Shown: positions 35,601-44,840 of the stretch, piece after piece
Position numbering within the stretch: position 1 is the stretch's first letter
Layout: each line of letters begins with the position of its first letter
From: DASRIA01 sp963768885
GTDB lineage: Bacteria; Actinomycetota; Thermoleophilia; Solirubrobacterales; JBBDJG01
Reading direction: 5' to 3'
Length of the DNA stretch: 64,000 nt
NCBI GenBank assembly: GCA_963768885.1
Contig: CAVYJN010000014.1
Span: forward strand, 310,001 to 374,000
Notes under the pieces: generated by a model
Seen by the model: the letters and a program-made list of their open reading frames with translations, nothing else
The model's database searches: none
Told to the model about the DNA's origin: nothing
Position numbers and translations under genes: made by a program

Positions 35601-36464
35601 CTAGGCGGCCTCCCAGAGGTGCCCCGTGCCGACCGCGACCGGCCGTACCTTCCACGCCTCGGCGAGGCCCCACAGCTCGGCGCCGGCGCGCGGCCCCGGC
35701 AGATCGCACAGCAGCTCCACCTCCCGCGTGGTGAGGCGCCCGAACCGCGCGAGCGCGCGCTCGACGTCGAGGCGCCGCGCGGGCGCCCGCGCGGGCTCGG
35801 CTCCGCAGTCGAGTGCCGCCGCGCGCAGAACGTCGTAGGGATGAAGCCCGGCGACCACGCGGCGGCCGGCGCCCTCGCCGAACACGGCCGTCGGCAGCGG
35901 CGTCCCGCCGCGCCCCTGAGAGGAGCGTCCGTCGGGGTCGGCCGCCTCGGCGGCGAGCGCCTCCGTCGCCTCGAGGTCGGCGCCGAACGCCTCCGTGATC
36001 GCATGCGATCGCAGGTCGATGCGAAACCGCGCGACGTCGAGGCGCGCCCTGCCCGCCTCGTCGACCAGCGCCTCCGCCCCGTCGAGCTTTCGCCGCTCGC
36101 ACATGATGGCCTCGCGCAGCCGCCTCAGGTAGGCGTAGCCGCCGTCGGGCGCCTGCTCGGCGGCGGCCTTCACCGCCATGCAGGCCGGATAGGTCGTGCG
36201 CAGCGGCCCGTCCGCCCACAGCAGCGGGTCCAGGGGCGCGCCGGTCTCGGCGCTGACACGCAGCCATTCCTCGATCTGGCGCGCCCGGATCTCGGCCGGG
36301 AGCGGGGCCGCCGGCGACTCCCCCGGCGCCAGGTCCCGCGCCAGGCCGCCCATCACGAATCGCCACTTCAGCCCTTCGCCGAACTCGGTCATCAGCTTGC
36401 GAACCACCGGTTCGGCCGCCCACGACCAGGGACATGCGGGGTCGGTGTGGTAACTAACGATCAC
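35601..36464 (-). CDS. DsbA family thioredoxin-fold protein (FrnE-like)
   Basis: About 287 residues from GTG 36464; an in-frame TTG at 36476 adds four residues but would overlap the likely -10 box. The thioredoxin-fold active site is DPACPWSWAAEP, i.e. CPWS with a single Cys instead of CxxC, common in the FrnE/2-hydroxychromene-isomerase branch. A helical insertion (about 60-180) and a C-terminal TPLPTAVFGEGAGRRVVAG cis-Pro segment follow. No signal peptide is visible, so it is cytosolic. Substrate unknown. Confidence 0.8.
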   Translation of the reverse strand: MIVSYHTDPACPWSWAAEPVVRKLMTEFGEGLKWRFVMGGLARDLAPGESPAAPLPAEIRARQIEEWLRVSAETGAPLDPLLWADGPLRTTYPACMAVKAAAEQAPDGGYAYLRRLREAIMCERRKLDGAEALVDEAGRARLDVARFRIDLRSHAITEAFGADLEATEALAAEAADPDGRSSQGRGGTPLPTAVFGEGAGRRVVAGLHPYDVLRAAALDCGAEPARAPARRLDVERALARFGRLTTREVELLCDLPGPRAGAELWGLAEAWKVRPVAVGTGHLWEAA

Positions 36465-36474
36465 GATCGGGCGC

Positions 36475-36480
36475 AAAATA
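36475..36480 (-). promoter_or_regulatory. -10 box of the DsbA-like gene
   Basis: On the minus strand TATTTT ends 10 nt before GTG 36464 and overlaps the upstream in-frame TTG (36476), favouring GTG 36464 as the start. Confidence 0.35.
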
Positions 36481-36541
36481 CCGAGGTGGCCGCTCTACGC
36501 CCGCGGCCAGGGAAGATGGATCTGCCCAACCTTCAACTTCC

Positions 36542-38041
36542 ATGTCACCCGCCGGCATGACCGTCATCGGTACCCGGCTCAACGGTCGCTACCGCATCGA
36601 GGACCGGATCGGCTCGGGCGGGATGTCGACCGTCTACCGGGCGTTCGACGAGACCCTCGAGCGCGAGGTGGCGATCAAGATCCTCCACGGGCACATCTCC
36701 GAGGACGAGGCCTCGCTCGAGCGCTTCCGGCGGGAGGCGCGCACCGTCGCACAGCTTTCGCACCCCCACGTCGTGATGGTCATCGACGCGGGCGAGGACG
36801 AGGGTCATCCCTACATCGTGTTCGAGCACGTGCGGGGCGAGACCCTCAAGGACAGGATCAAGCGGGAGGGCCGGCTTCCCGTCGCCGAGGCCGTCGCCTA
36901 TGCCATCGAGATCGGCCGGGCGCTGCAGGCCGCGCACGAGCGTGGCCTGGTCCATCGCGACGTGAAGCCCCAGAACGTGCTGATCGACGAGGAGGGGCGC
37001 GCCAAGGTGACCGACTTCGGGATCGCGCTCGGTCTCGAGCGCGGCCAGCTCACGGGCGCCGGCAAGGTGATCGGGACGACGGACTACGTGTCCCCGGAGC
37101 AGGCGATGGGCCAGGACGTGACGGGCCAGTCCGACGTCTACTCGCTCGGCATCGTGCTCTACGAGATGCTCACCGGATCGGTCCCGTTCGCGGGCGACAG
37201 CCACGTGAGCGTCGCGATGAAGCACGTGCACGAGGGGCTCCCGGACGTGCAACGCCGCCGCCCCGAGGTGTCGGCGGCGCTCGCCGCGCTGATCGAGCGC
37301 GCGACGGCGAAGGACTGCCGCACCAGGTACGCGTCGATGGCCGACTTCGTGCACGAGCTCGAGGAGGTGCTGACCTACGAGAGCGCGCGCTCCGGGGGCG
37401 CGACGGGCGAGGCGACCGCGATCCTCAGCCAGCTTCCCGGGGCCGCGGCGGGGCGCAGGACCACGCGGCGGCGCGTCGGGCTCGCGCTCCTCTACGTCTT
37501 GATCGCCGCCGTGGTCGCGACGCTTGCCGCCCTGCTGATCAACGGCGAGGACGCGCAGAAGGAGCCGCCCGACCAGGGCGACCTGACCGCCGTCTCGCTG
37601 AACGAGAGCGATGTGCACGACTACGACCCCTCCCCGGGCGACGGGTCCGAGCGCAGCGAGGCCGTCCCCTTCGCGCTCGACGGCGACCCGACCACGGCGT
37701 GGGAGACCGAGCGCTACGACACCGCCGACTTCGGCAACATCAAGAAGGGCGTCGGGCTGTACCTCGACGCGGGCCGGCCGATCGTGGCGCGCGGCATCCG
37801 CATCGTGACCCCCAAGGAGGGGTGGGACGTGAAGCTCTACGTGGCACGGGACCGTGTGCCGGACGACCTCGCCGGGTGGACGCTGGTGGGCGGGGGGACG
37901 ATGGACTCGGCGCGCAAGACGTTCGGGCTCGACACCGCGGGCCGTCCCGCGCGCTACTACCTGATCTGGATCACGAGCCTCACCGAGGGCGCGACCGGTG
38001 GGTCGAGCGCAGCCGTCTCGGAGCTGAAGCTGCTGGGCTAG
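36542..38041 (+). CDS. Membrane Ser/Thr protein kinase with discoidin-like extracellular domain
   Basis: A 499-residue kinase. The catalytic domain (about 15-280) has GSGGMSTVYRAF, VAIKIL, HRDVKPQNVL, VTDFGIAL and GTTDYVSPEQ, so all core kinase residues are present. A disordered Ala/Gly stretch leads to one membrane helix (about 313-335). The outer part (about 360-499) resembles an F5/8 type C (galactose-binding, discoidin) domain: AVPFALDGDPTTAWETERY, VGLYLDAGRPIVARGIRIV, and a final YYLIWITSL. There are no PASTA repeats. ATG 36542 is used; ATG 36557 is an alternative. Its stop shares CTAG with the convergent ddl gene. Confidence 0.92.
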   Translation: MSPAGMTVIGTRLNGRYRIEDRIGSGGMSTVYRAFDETLEREVAIKILHGHISEDEASLERFRREARTVAQLSHPHVVMVIDAGEDEGHPYIVFEHVRGETLKDRIKREGRLPVAEAVAYAIEIGRALQAAHERGLVHRDVKPQNVLIDEEGRAKVTDFGIALGLERGQLTGAGKVIGTTDYVSPEQAMGQDVTGQSDVYSLGIVLYEMLTGSVPFAGDSHVSVAMKHVHEGLPDVQRRRPEVSAALAALIERATAKDCRTRYASMADFVHELEEVLTYESARSGGATGEATAILSQLPGAAAGRRTTRRRVGLALLYVLIAAVVATLAALLINGEDAQKEPPDQGDLTAVSLNESDVHDYDPSPGDGSERSEAVPFALDGDPTTAWETERYDTADFGNIKKGVGLYLDAGRPIVARGIRIVTPKEGWDVKLYVARDRVPDDLAGWTLVGGGTMDSARKTFGLDTAGRPARYYLIWITSLTEGATGGSSAAVSELKLLG

Positions 38042-39051
38042 TAGCTGTGAGCGCGCTCGCGCTGGTAGCGCTCGACCGCGTATCCCAGGAGCCGGTCGAG
38101 CAGCTCCTCGTACGCGACGCCCGAGGCCTCGAACAGGCGCGCGAAGACGCTCGTCGACGTGAAGCCGGGGATCGTGTTCAGCTCGTTCAGGAGCACCTGG
38201 CCCTCGCCCGTCACGAAGAAGTCCACCCGCGCGAGGCCGGCGCAGCGCGAGCTCAGGAACGACTCCCGCGCGATCCGCCTCACGCGGTCGCGCTGCGCGG
38301 GCGAGATCGGCGCCGGGACCACGAGGTCCATGCCGCCCTCCGTGTACTTGGACTCGTAGTCGTACCAGTCGCCGTGCGCGATCACCTGTCCCGGCTCGGA
38401 CACGACCGGGTCGTCGTTGCCGATCACCGAGCACTCGACCTCGATGCCGCTCGCCGCCGCTTCGACGAGCGCGACCGGATCGTGGGAGAGCGCTGCAACG
38501 ACCGCGGGCGCGAGCTCCTCGCTCGAGCTCACCTTCGAGATGCCCACGCTCGACCCCATGCGTGCCGGCTTGGCGAACACGGGCAACCCGAGGCCGGCGA
38601 TCGCCTCCTCGACCTGCTCGCGTCGTTGCTCCCAGTCACGCTCGGTCACGACCTCGTAGCGGACCTGGGGCATGCCCGCGTGCGCCATCAGGTCCTTGAA
38701 GGCGGCCTTGTCCATGCAGACCGCCGAGCCCAGCACGCCGGCCCCGACGTAGGGCACGTCCGCGCACTCGAGCAGGCCCTGGACCGTCCCGTCCTCGCCG
38801 AACGGGCCGTGCAGCGCAGGGAAGACCACGTCCGCGCCGAGCAGGCCCCGGCCGGGCTCGAGCGACACCGCCGGGCCCGTGGCCGCCGGTCCGGTTCGGG
38901 GGTCGGCCGCGCGCCAGACGCCGTCGCGGCCGATCACGACCGCGCTCACGTCGTGGCCGCCGCGCTCGAGGCCGTCGAGCACGGACGCCGCGGAGTTGAG
39001 CGAGACGGGGTGCTCGCTCGAGCGCCCGCCGCCGAGCACGACCACCCTCAC
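38038..39051 (-). CDS. ddl: D-alanine--D-alanine ligase
   Basis: A 337-residue ATP-grasp enzyme making D-Ala-D-Ala for peptidoglycan. It begins VRVVVLGGGRSSEHPVSLNSA. ATP-grasp elements are FPALHGPFGEDGTVQGLLE, VFAKPARMGSSVGISKV, ECSVIGN, and LARVDFFVTGEGQVLLNELN followed by IPGFTSTS. GTG 39051 overlaps the pknB stop (GTGA), so it belongs to the kinase operon, an unusual but logical linkage. Its stop overlaps the convergent kinase gene's stop. Confidence 0.95.
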   Translation of the reverse strand: MRVVVLGGGRSSEHPVSLNSAASVLDGLERGGHDVSAVVIGRDGVWRAADPRTGPAATGPAVSLEPGRGLLGADVVFPALHGPFGEDGTVQGLLECADVPYVGAGVLGSAVCMDKAAFKDLMAHAGMPQVRYEVVTERDWEQRREQVEEAIAGLGLPVFAKPARMGSSVGISKVSSSEELAPAVVAALSHDPVALVEAAASGIEVECSVIGNDDPVVSEPGQVIAHGDWYDYESKYTEGGMDLVVPAPISPAQRDRVRRIARESFLSSRCAGLARVDFFVTGEGQVLLNELNTIPGFTSTSVFARLFEASGVAYEELLDRLLGYAVERYQRERAHSY

Positions 39052-40961
39052 GGCGTGGTCGGCTCTCCGGCAGCCGCGAGCACGCCCACCGTGATCGTCA
39101 CGGTCGCGTCCTGGCGGCGCTCCGCGCCCCCCTGCGGCGACTGCGAGAGCACCGTGCCGTCCTCGTCGGGCTGATCGGTGTCGCGGGTCCGGACGCTCAC
39201 GCGGAAACCGGCGTCGCGCAGCTCCGCCTCGGCGTCGTCCTGCGTGAGCCCTGTGACGTCGGGGACCTCGGCGACCTTCCCGTCCGACACGAAGATCGTC
39301 ACCGACGACCCCTCGTCGACACGCTGGCCGGCGGCCGGCGTCTGGTCCACGACGGTGTCCGCCGGCTCGCTCGAGGAGCGCTCGCGCACGATCGGGCTGA
39401 GGCCCTTGGCCCGGAGCGCCGAGACGGCGCTCTCCTGGTCCTCCCCGACCACGTTCGGGACGACCGCCTCTCCGGGACCCGAGCTCACGACCAGCGTCAC
39501 CGACGAATCGCGCTCGACGAGCCGGCCCGGTCCCGGGTCGGTGCGGATCACCGTCCCTTCCGTGACCTTGGTCGAGCTCTCGCGCTGGATCTCGGGCGTC
39601 AGGCGCGCGCGGCGCAGCCTGCGTCGCGCGTCGGTCTGGTCGATCCCCACGACGTCGGGGACCTTCACGGTCGTCGGGCCGTTCGACACGAACACCGTGA
39701 CGACCGAGTCCTTGTCGACCTTCTGGCCCGGATTCGGGGACTGCTCGAACACGAAGTCCCGCGGCGCCTGGTCCGTGCGGCGCTTGACCTCGACGCCCAG
39801 GCCGGCGGCGTCGAGCCGGTCCTGTGCCTGCCCGAGCGTCTGTCCGACGACGGGCGGCACCACCACCTGCTCGCCGGAACCGATCACCAGCACCGCGCCG
39901 ATCGCGATCGCCGCGAGCGCGGCGAGGATGCCTGCCACGACCCACGGATTGCGCCGCCGGCGCGGCTCGGCCTCCGGAGGCTCGCCGATCACCGGCGGCG
40001 GCGGTGCGCCGTCGTCCTGCGCGGGCGCCGGAGGCGCGGCGGCTGGTGGAGGAGGCGGCTGTCGAGGCGGCGCCGCGACCACTCCCACGGGCGCGAAGAC
40101 CGCCGTGCTCTCGGTGTCGACCGGGCCCTGCTGCAGGCGCACCTCGACGCCTTCGAGCGCCTTGATGAACGAGTCCGCGTCGCGATAGCGCGCCTCCGGC
40201 TCCTTCGACAGCGCCTTCAGCACGACGGCCTCCAGCTCGGGCGGCACCGAGGGCTGGAGCTGGCGCGGTGAGGGCGGCGGCCGGTTCACGTGCTGGAGCG
40301 CGACGGCGACGGGACTGTCGCCCTCGAACGGCGCGCGGGCCGTGAGCAGCTCGAAGAGCACGACGCCGATCGAGTAGAGGTCGGACTCCTCGGTCACGGG
40401 GCGGCCCTGCGCCTGCTCCGGCGACAGGTACTGCGCCGTGCCCATGATCGTGCCGACCTCGGTGATGTCCGACGCGCCCGCGCGCGCGATTCCGAAGTCG
40501 GTGACCTTCACCGTCTGCTCCTCGTCGATGATCACGTTGTGCGGCTTGAGGTCGCGGTGGATCACGTTGCGCCGGTGCGCGAACCGCGCCGCCACGAGGA
40601 TCTGCTTGGTGATCGCGATCGCGCGCGCCGGGTCGAGCGGGGCCTCGCGCATGATCAGCTGCTTGAGCGTGTCGCCCTCGCAGTACTCCATCGCGATGTA
40701 GTAGGTGTCCTCGAACCGCCCGCGGTCGTAGACGCCGACGACGTTGGGGTGCTGCAGGCCGGCGGCGGCCGAGGCCTCGCGGCGGAAGCGCTCGACGAAG
40801 CTCTGGTCCTGGGCGAAGCGCGAGTGCAGGAGCTTCAGCGCGACCTTGCGCCCGAGGTGCGTGTCCTCGGCGCAGTAGACGTCCGCCATCCCGCCCGCGC
40901 CGATCTTCTGGAGCACGCGGTAGCGGCCGTCGATCATCGTGTCCGCGGCGACCTCGCTCAT
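39048..40961 (-). CDS. pknB: PASTA-domain Ser/Thr protein kinase (PknB type)
   Basis: A 637-residue kinase. The N-terminal kinase domain (about 10-275) has GAGGMADVYCAED, VALKLL, HRDLKPHNVI, VTDFGIARAG and GTAQYLSPEQ. A Pro/Ala-rich juxtamembrane region and a membrane helix (about 338-358, VVAGILAALAAIAIGAVLVI) follow. Four PASTA repeats fill 362-637 (motifs VVPPVVGQTLGQA, KVPDVVGIDQTDA, VVPNVVGEDQESA, EVPDVTGLTQDDA). PASTA domains bind muropeptides or lipid II, so this kinase should couple wall state to growth. ATG 40961 overlaps the pbpA stop (ATGA). Confidence 0.96.
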   Translation of the reverse strand: MSEVAADTMIDGRYRVLQKIGAGGMADVYCAEDTHLGRKVALKLLHSRFAQDQSFVERFRREASAAAGLQHPNVVGVYDRGRFEDTYYIAMEYCEGDTLKQLIMREAPLDPARAIAITKQILVAARFAHRRNVIHRDLKPHNVIIDEEQTVKVTDFGIARAGASDITEVGTIMGTAQYLSPEQAQGRPVTEESDLYSIGVVLFELLTARAPFEGDSPVAVALQHVNRPPPSPRQLQPSVPPELEAVVLKALSKEPEARYRDADSFIKALEGVEVRLQQGPVDTESTAVFAPVGVVAAPPRQPPPPPAAAPPAPAQDDGAPPPPVIGEPPEAEPRRRRNPWVVAGILAALAAIAIGAVLVIGSGEQVVVPPVVGQTLGQAQDRLDAAGLGVEVKRRTDQAPRDFVFEQSPNPGQKVDKDSVVTVFVSNGPTTVKVPDVVGIDQTDARRRLRRARLTPEIQRESSTKVTEGTVIRTDPGPGRLVERDSSVTLVVSSGPGEAVVPNVVGEDQESAVSALRAKGLSPIVRERSSSEPADTVVDQTPAAGQRVDEGSSVTIFVSDGKVAEVPDVTGLTQDDAEAELRDAGFRVSVRTRDTDQPDEDGTVLSQSPQGGAERRQDATVTITVGVLAAAGEPTTP

Positions 40962-42376
40962 TGCAGGAGAGACTCCATCACCTGCTTCGCGATCGGCGCC
41001 GCGACCGTGCCGCCCTGGCCCTGGGTCTGCTCCACCGTGACCGCGATCGCGATCCGCGGCCTCACCACCGGCGCGAAGCCGATGAACCACGCCTGGTTGG
41101 CGACGCCCTTCTCCGCGGTGCCGGTCTTGCCCGCCACGCTGATGCCCTCGAGCGCCGCGGCGGTCCCCGTGCCCTCCTCGACGACCTTGGCCATCATCCC
41201 GGCGAGCTGCGCCGCTGTCCGCCGCTTCATCACCTCGCTCTGCTCGCTCGGCTTGATGCGCCGCACGGTCCTGCCGTCGCGATCTCGCACCTCGCGCACG
41301 AGGGTCGGGCGCATCAGGCTCCCCCCGTTCGCGACGCCCGCGGCGACGAGCGCCATCTGCAGGGGCGTGACCTGCAGGCGCTCCTGGCCGATCGAGACGC
41401 GCCCGAGGTCGACCGCGTCCGACGGCCGCAGCAGCTCACCGTTGCGGCCGTAGACGCCGCTCGCACGCTTCTCGTCCGCCGGAAGGTCGATCAGGGGCTT
41501 CCGATAGAAGCCGTAGCGACGCATGTACTTGAAGAGCGTTCCCCTGCCCAGGTCCTCGCCGACGGTGGCCCAGACAGTGTTCACCGAGTTGGTGAGCGCC
41601 TTGGTCAGCGTGATGGGCCCGAAATCCTGGTTGCCGAAGTTGTTGAGGAATACACCGCCGATCCGCTTCGGCGACTTCCCGTCGACGACGGAGTCGGGTG
41701 TGTACTCCCCGGAGTCGAGCGCCGCGGTGGCCGTCACGACCTTGAACGTCGAGCCCGGCGGATAGCCGCTCTGCACCGCCCGGTCGAGCAGCGGCGAACG
41801 GGGGTCCGAGGCGAGTTTGCGGAACTGACCGGGGACCGTGTTCGGGTCATAGCCGGGGAAGCTCGCGAGCACCCGGATCCGCCCGGTGGCCGGCTCGATC
41901 GCGACGACGGACCCGGCGCGCCCGGCGAGACCGTCGAGCGCCACGCGCTGCGCCTGCGGATCGAGGTTCGTGAAGACGTCGTTGCCCTCGCGCTCGCGGC
42001 CGCGAACCTCGTCGAGGATGGACTGGAACTCGTTCGTCTTGCCGGTCAGGTCGTCGTTGTACTCCCGCTCGATGCCCACCCGCCCACGCTCCACGAAGCT
42101 GTAACCCACCGGGTGCCCGAAAAGGCTGGCCGGCGGATAGATGCGCTCGTAGAAGCGGGGAGAGGACCCGATCGCGCGGTTGCGGGCGAGCACCGCCCCG
42201 TCGCGGGCGAGGATCAGGCCGCGGCGGATCTGCTGCTCCTCGAGCAGGGGTCGCTTGTTCGCGCGGTTCGCCTCGAGCTCGTCGGCCTCGAACACCGACC
42301 AGTAGGTCGTGAAGGCGATCAGCACGGCGAAGAGCCCGACCACGAGGCCGAACAGGTTCCGGATGCGCGCGTTCAC
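40958..42376 (-). CDS. pbpA: Class B penicillin-binding protein (PbpA/PBP2 type)
   Basis: A 472-residue transpeptidase with an N-terminal anchor helix (NLFGLVVGLFAVLIAFTTY), a dimerisation region and a C-terminal transpeptidase domain. Active-site motifs are SxxK in GYPPGSTFK (near 209), SxN in TNSVNTVWA (near 265) and KTG in VAGKTGTAEKG (near 417). It crosslinks peptidoglycan in partnership with the RodA/FtsW gene just upstream. It lies 10 bp after that gene and overlaps pknB, as in mycobacterial pbpA-rodA operons. Confidence 0.95.
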   Translation of the reverse strand: MNARIRNLFGLVVGLFAVLIAFTTYWSVFEADELEANRANKRPLLEEQQIRRGLILARDGAVLARNRAIGSSPRFYERIYPPASLFGHPVGYSFVERGRVGIEREYNDDLTGKTNEFQSILDEVRGREREGNDVFTNLDPQAQRVALDGLAGRAGSVVAIEPATGRIRVLASFPGYDPNTVPGQFRKLASDPRSPLLDRAVQSGYPPGSTFKVVTATAALDSGEYTPDSVVDGKSPKRIGGVFLNNFGNQDFGPITLTKALTNSVNTVWATVGEDLGRGTLFKYMRRYGFYRKPLIDLPADEKRASGVYGRNGELLRPSDAVDLGRVSIGQERLQVTPLQMALVAAGVANGGSLMRPTLVREVRDRDGRTVRRIKPSEQSEVMKRRTAAQLAGMMAKVVEEGTGTAAALEGISVAGKTGTAEKGVANQAWFIGFAPVVRPRIAIAVTVEQTQGQGGTVAAPIAKQVMESLLQ

Positions 42377-42386
42377 GCCGCGCTCC

Positions 42387-43700
42387 TCATCGCTCGACCA
42401 CCGGGCTGCGGCGGTTGCGCGGAGCGCGCGCCTGCTCGGAGATCATCAGGAGCAGCGCCAGCAGAACGAAGTTCGCGACGATCGAGCTGCCGCCGTAGCT
42501 GACGAAGGGCAAGGTCACGCCGGTGAGCGGGATGACCCGCGTGACCCCGCCGACGATCACGAACGCCTGGAGCGCGAACACCGCCGTGAGGCCCGTCGCG
42601 AGCAGCTTCGCGAAGCCGTCCTCGGCGAGCACCGCGACCCGGAAGCCGCGCTCGGCGAACAGCAGGTATGCGAGCACCACGCCCGCGGCGCCGAACAGCC
42701 CGACCTCGTTCGCGATCACCGCGTAGATGAGGTCGGTGTCGGGCGCCGGGGGGATCTGCGCGCCGCCGGGCAGGTTCAGCAGCGCCTTCCCGAGCCCCTC
42801 GCCGAACAACCCTCCGTCCGCCTGCGAGAACAGCGACTGCGCGATCTGGAAGCCGGAGCCCTCGGGGTCCTGCCACGGGTCGAGCCAGATGTCGATGCGC
42901 TCCTGCACGTGACTGACCGTGCCGGCGAAGAACCAGGCGCCGGCGGCGAACATCGCCAGGCCCGCGACCACGAACGACGCGCGACCCGTCGACACGTACA
43001 GCAGGGCCAGGAAGGCGCCGAAGAACATCAGCGAGCTGCCCAGGTCGCGTATGAAGACGAGCATGAACATCGACGCGCCCCACACCACGAGCAGCGGGCC
43101 GAAGTGCTTCAGGCGCGGGATCGTCACCCCCAGCACGCGTCGCGACGCGGCCACCATCGCCTCGCCGCGCTCGTTCAGGTAGCTCGCGAGGAAGACGACG
43201 ATGCAGAGCTTGGCGAACTCGGTCGGCTGGAAGCTGAGGGGCCCGATGTCCACGCCCAGATACGCCCCGTTGACCTGCGCGCCGATGCCCGGAAGCCGGG
43301 GCAGCATCAGCAGGCCGATGCCGGTGGCCGCGATCACGTAGCGGTAGCGCTCGAGCGCGCGCACGTCGCGCAGGACCATCACGGTCAGCGCGAACAGCGC
43401 GATGCCGGCGACGAACCATCCGGCCTGCTGTCGCGCGAGCGCCTCGTCGATGCGGTAGACGATCACCAGGCCGAAGGCCGCGAGCAGCGCGCACAGCGGG
43501 AAGAGGTAAGGGTCGGCGTGCGGCAGGGTCGCGCGGATGAAGATGTGCACGGCGAGGCAGAGCCCGAGGAAGACCGCGCCGTAGGTGAGGCTCGCGGAGC
43601 CGACGTCGGCCTGACGGGCGGCGAACACCGCGGTGAACCCCGCCGTGACGATCAACGAGACGGGGATCAACCCCATCAGCTCGCGGTTGCGGGCCGTCAT
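42387..43700 (-). CDS. rodA: FtsW/RodA/SpoVE family peptidoglycan glycosyltransferase
   Basis: A 437-residue SEDS protein with about ten membrane helices. Conserved segments are QPTEFAKLCIVVFLASYL, FIRDLGSSLMFFGAFLA (catalytic Asp), WLDPWQDPEGSGFQIAQSL, DTDLIYAVIANEVGL and VIPLTGVTLPFVSYGGSS. By position next to pbpA it is the RodA-like elongation polymerase, though FtsW cannot be excluded. ATG 43700 overlaps the phosphatase stop (ATGA). Confidence 0.94.
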   Translation of the reverse strand: MTARNRELMGLIPVSLIVTAGFTAVFAARQADVGSASLTYGAVFLGLCLAVHIFIRATLPHADPYLFPLCALLAAFGLVIVYRIDEALARQQAGWFVAGIALFALTVMVLRDVRALERYRYVIAATGIGLLMLPRLPGIGAQVNGAYLGVDIGPLSFQPTEFAKLCIVVFLASYLNERGEAMVAASRRVLGVTIPRLKHFGPLLVVWGASMFMLVFIRDLGSSLMFFGAFLALLYVSTGRASFVVAGLAMFAAGAWFFAGTVSHVQERIDIWLDPWQDPEGSGFQIAQSLFSQADGGLFGEGLGKALLNLPGGAQIPPAPDTDLIYAVIANEVGLFGAAGVVLAYLLFAERGFRVAVLAEDGFAKLLATGLTAVFALQAFVIVGGVTRVIPLTGVTLPFVSYGGSSIVANFVLLALLLMISEQARAPRNRRSPVVER

Positions 43701-44839
43701 TCGTTCCCTCTCTCGAGGCGCCGCACGATGTCGGCCGCGTCATCGCGCGAGCGCAACTGGTGGTCGAGCACGCGCCGGCGCTCCCGCGGGGTCAGCGTGC
43801 GCGCGGGTACGGAGCTGACGTACCGGCTCTCGTACAGGTCGATCCCGAACGGCAGCTCGTAGGGAAGCCCGCGGTACAGCGCCACGAGCCCGCGGTCGTC
43901 CTGGCCGACGAAGTAGACCTGCCGCAATCCTGCGAGCGCGGCGACCGTGAGGCCTCCGAGCACGACCAGCGTGAGCACCACGGCGAACATTCGCTTGGCG
44001 GTCACACGCCGGCGTCGTTTCGCCCGAGGCCGCGCGGGCGCCGGCGCGGCGGGCACCTCGTCGGTGGCCTGCTCGAGCGGGGCCTGGGCTCCCACCATCG
44101 TCTCCTCGATCGCGGCGCCGCCGTCGTCGTCCCCGCCCAACCGGAAGAGCACGACGGTGATGTTGTCGCGGCCGCCCATCTCGTTCGCCTCGGCGACGAG
44201 GCGGTCCGCGGCGGTGCGCAGGTCGGGCGCGTCCGCGACGATCTCCTGCAGCCGGCCCTGGCGCACCATGCTGGTGAGGCCGTCGCTGCACAGCAGGAAC
44301 AGGTCTCCGCTGCGCGCCTGGTGCGTGTGCACGTCGGGCTCGACGCTGCGCTCCGGCCCGAGCGCACGCGTGATGATGGAGCGTTGCGGGTGCTCCTCCG
44401 CCTCCTCGCTCGTGAGCCGGCCCTGACGGCGGAGCTCCTCGACAAGCGAGTGGTCGCGCGTCAGCTGGCGCAGCTCGCCGTCGCGCATGAGGTAGGCGCG
44501 GCTGTCGCCGACGTGCACGATCGCCACCTCGTCGCCGCCGACGAGCGCGGCCGTCAGCGTAGTTCCCATGCCGCTGTGACTTGCGTCCTCCTGGGCGAGG
44601 TCGAAGATCCTGCGGTTGGCCTCCCGTGCGATGCGCTCGAGCTGCTGCTGCGGGCTGCCGTCGTCGGTCCGCTCCTCGAAGACGTCGGCCGCGATCCGCG
44701 ACGCGACCTCGCCCGCCTGCGCTCCGCCCATCCCGTCGGCGACCGCGAACGCCGGCGCGCGCGCGTAGTAGGAGTCCTCGTTCGCATGCCGCTGACGACC
44801 TGCGTCGGTCCGGGCGGCCTCTTCGACGATCCTCAACAT
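43697..44839 (-). CDS. pstP: PP2C-type Ser/Thr protein phosphatase (PstP)
   Basis: A 380-residue phosphatase. The PP2C domain (1-235) has RQRHANEDSYY, AVADGMGGAQAGEVAS, GMGTTLTAALV, VGDSRAYLMRDG, LFLLCSDGLTSMV and GGRDNITVVLFRL, which together provide the metal-binding Asp residues. A membrane helix (about 285-310) and an outer domain of about 70 residues follow. It reverses phosphorylation by the adjacent kinase(s). ATG 44839 comes one base after the fhaB stop (TGACATG). Confidence 0.95.
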   Translation of the reverse strand: MLRIVEEAARTDAGRQRHANEDSYYARAPAFAVADGMGGAQAGEVASRIAADVFEERTDDGSPQQQLERIAREANRRIFDLAQEDASHSGMGTTLTAALVGGDEVAIVHVGDSRAYLMRDGELRQLTRDHSLVEELRRQGRLTSEEAEEHPQRSIITRALGPERSVEPDVHTHQARSGDLFLLCSDGLTSMVRQGRLQEIVADAPDLRTAADRLVAEANEMGGRDNITVVLFRLGGDDDGGAAIEETMVGAQAPLEQATDEVPAAPAPARPRAKRRRRVTAKRMFAVVLTLVVLGGLTVAALAGLRQVYFVGQDDRGLVALYRGLPYELPFGIDLYESRYVSSVPARTLTPRERRRVLDHQLRSRDDAADIVRRLERGNE

Positions 44840-44840
44840 G

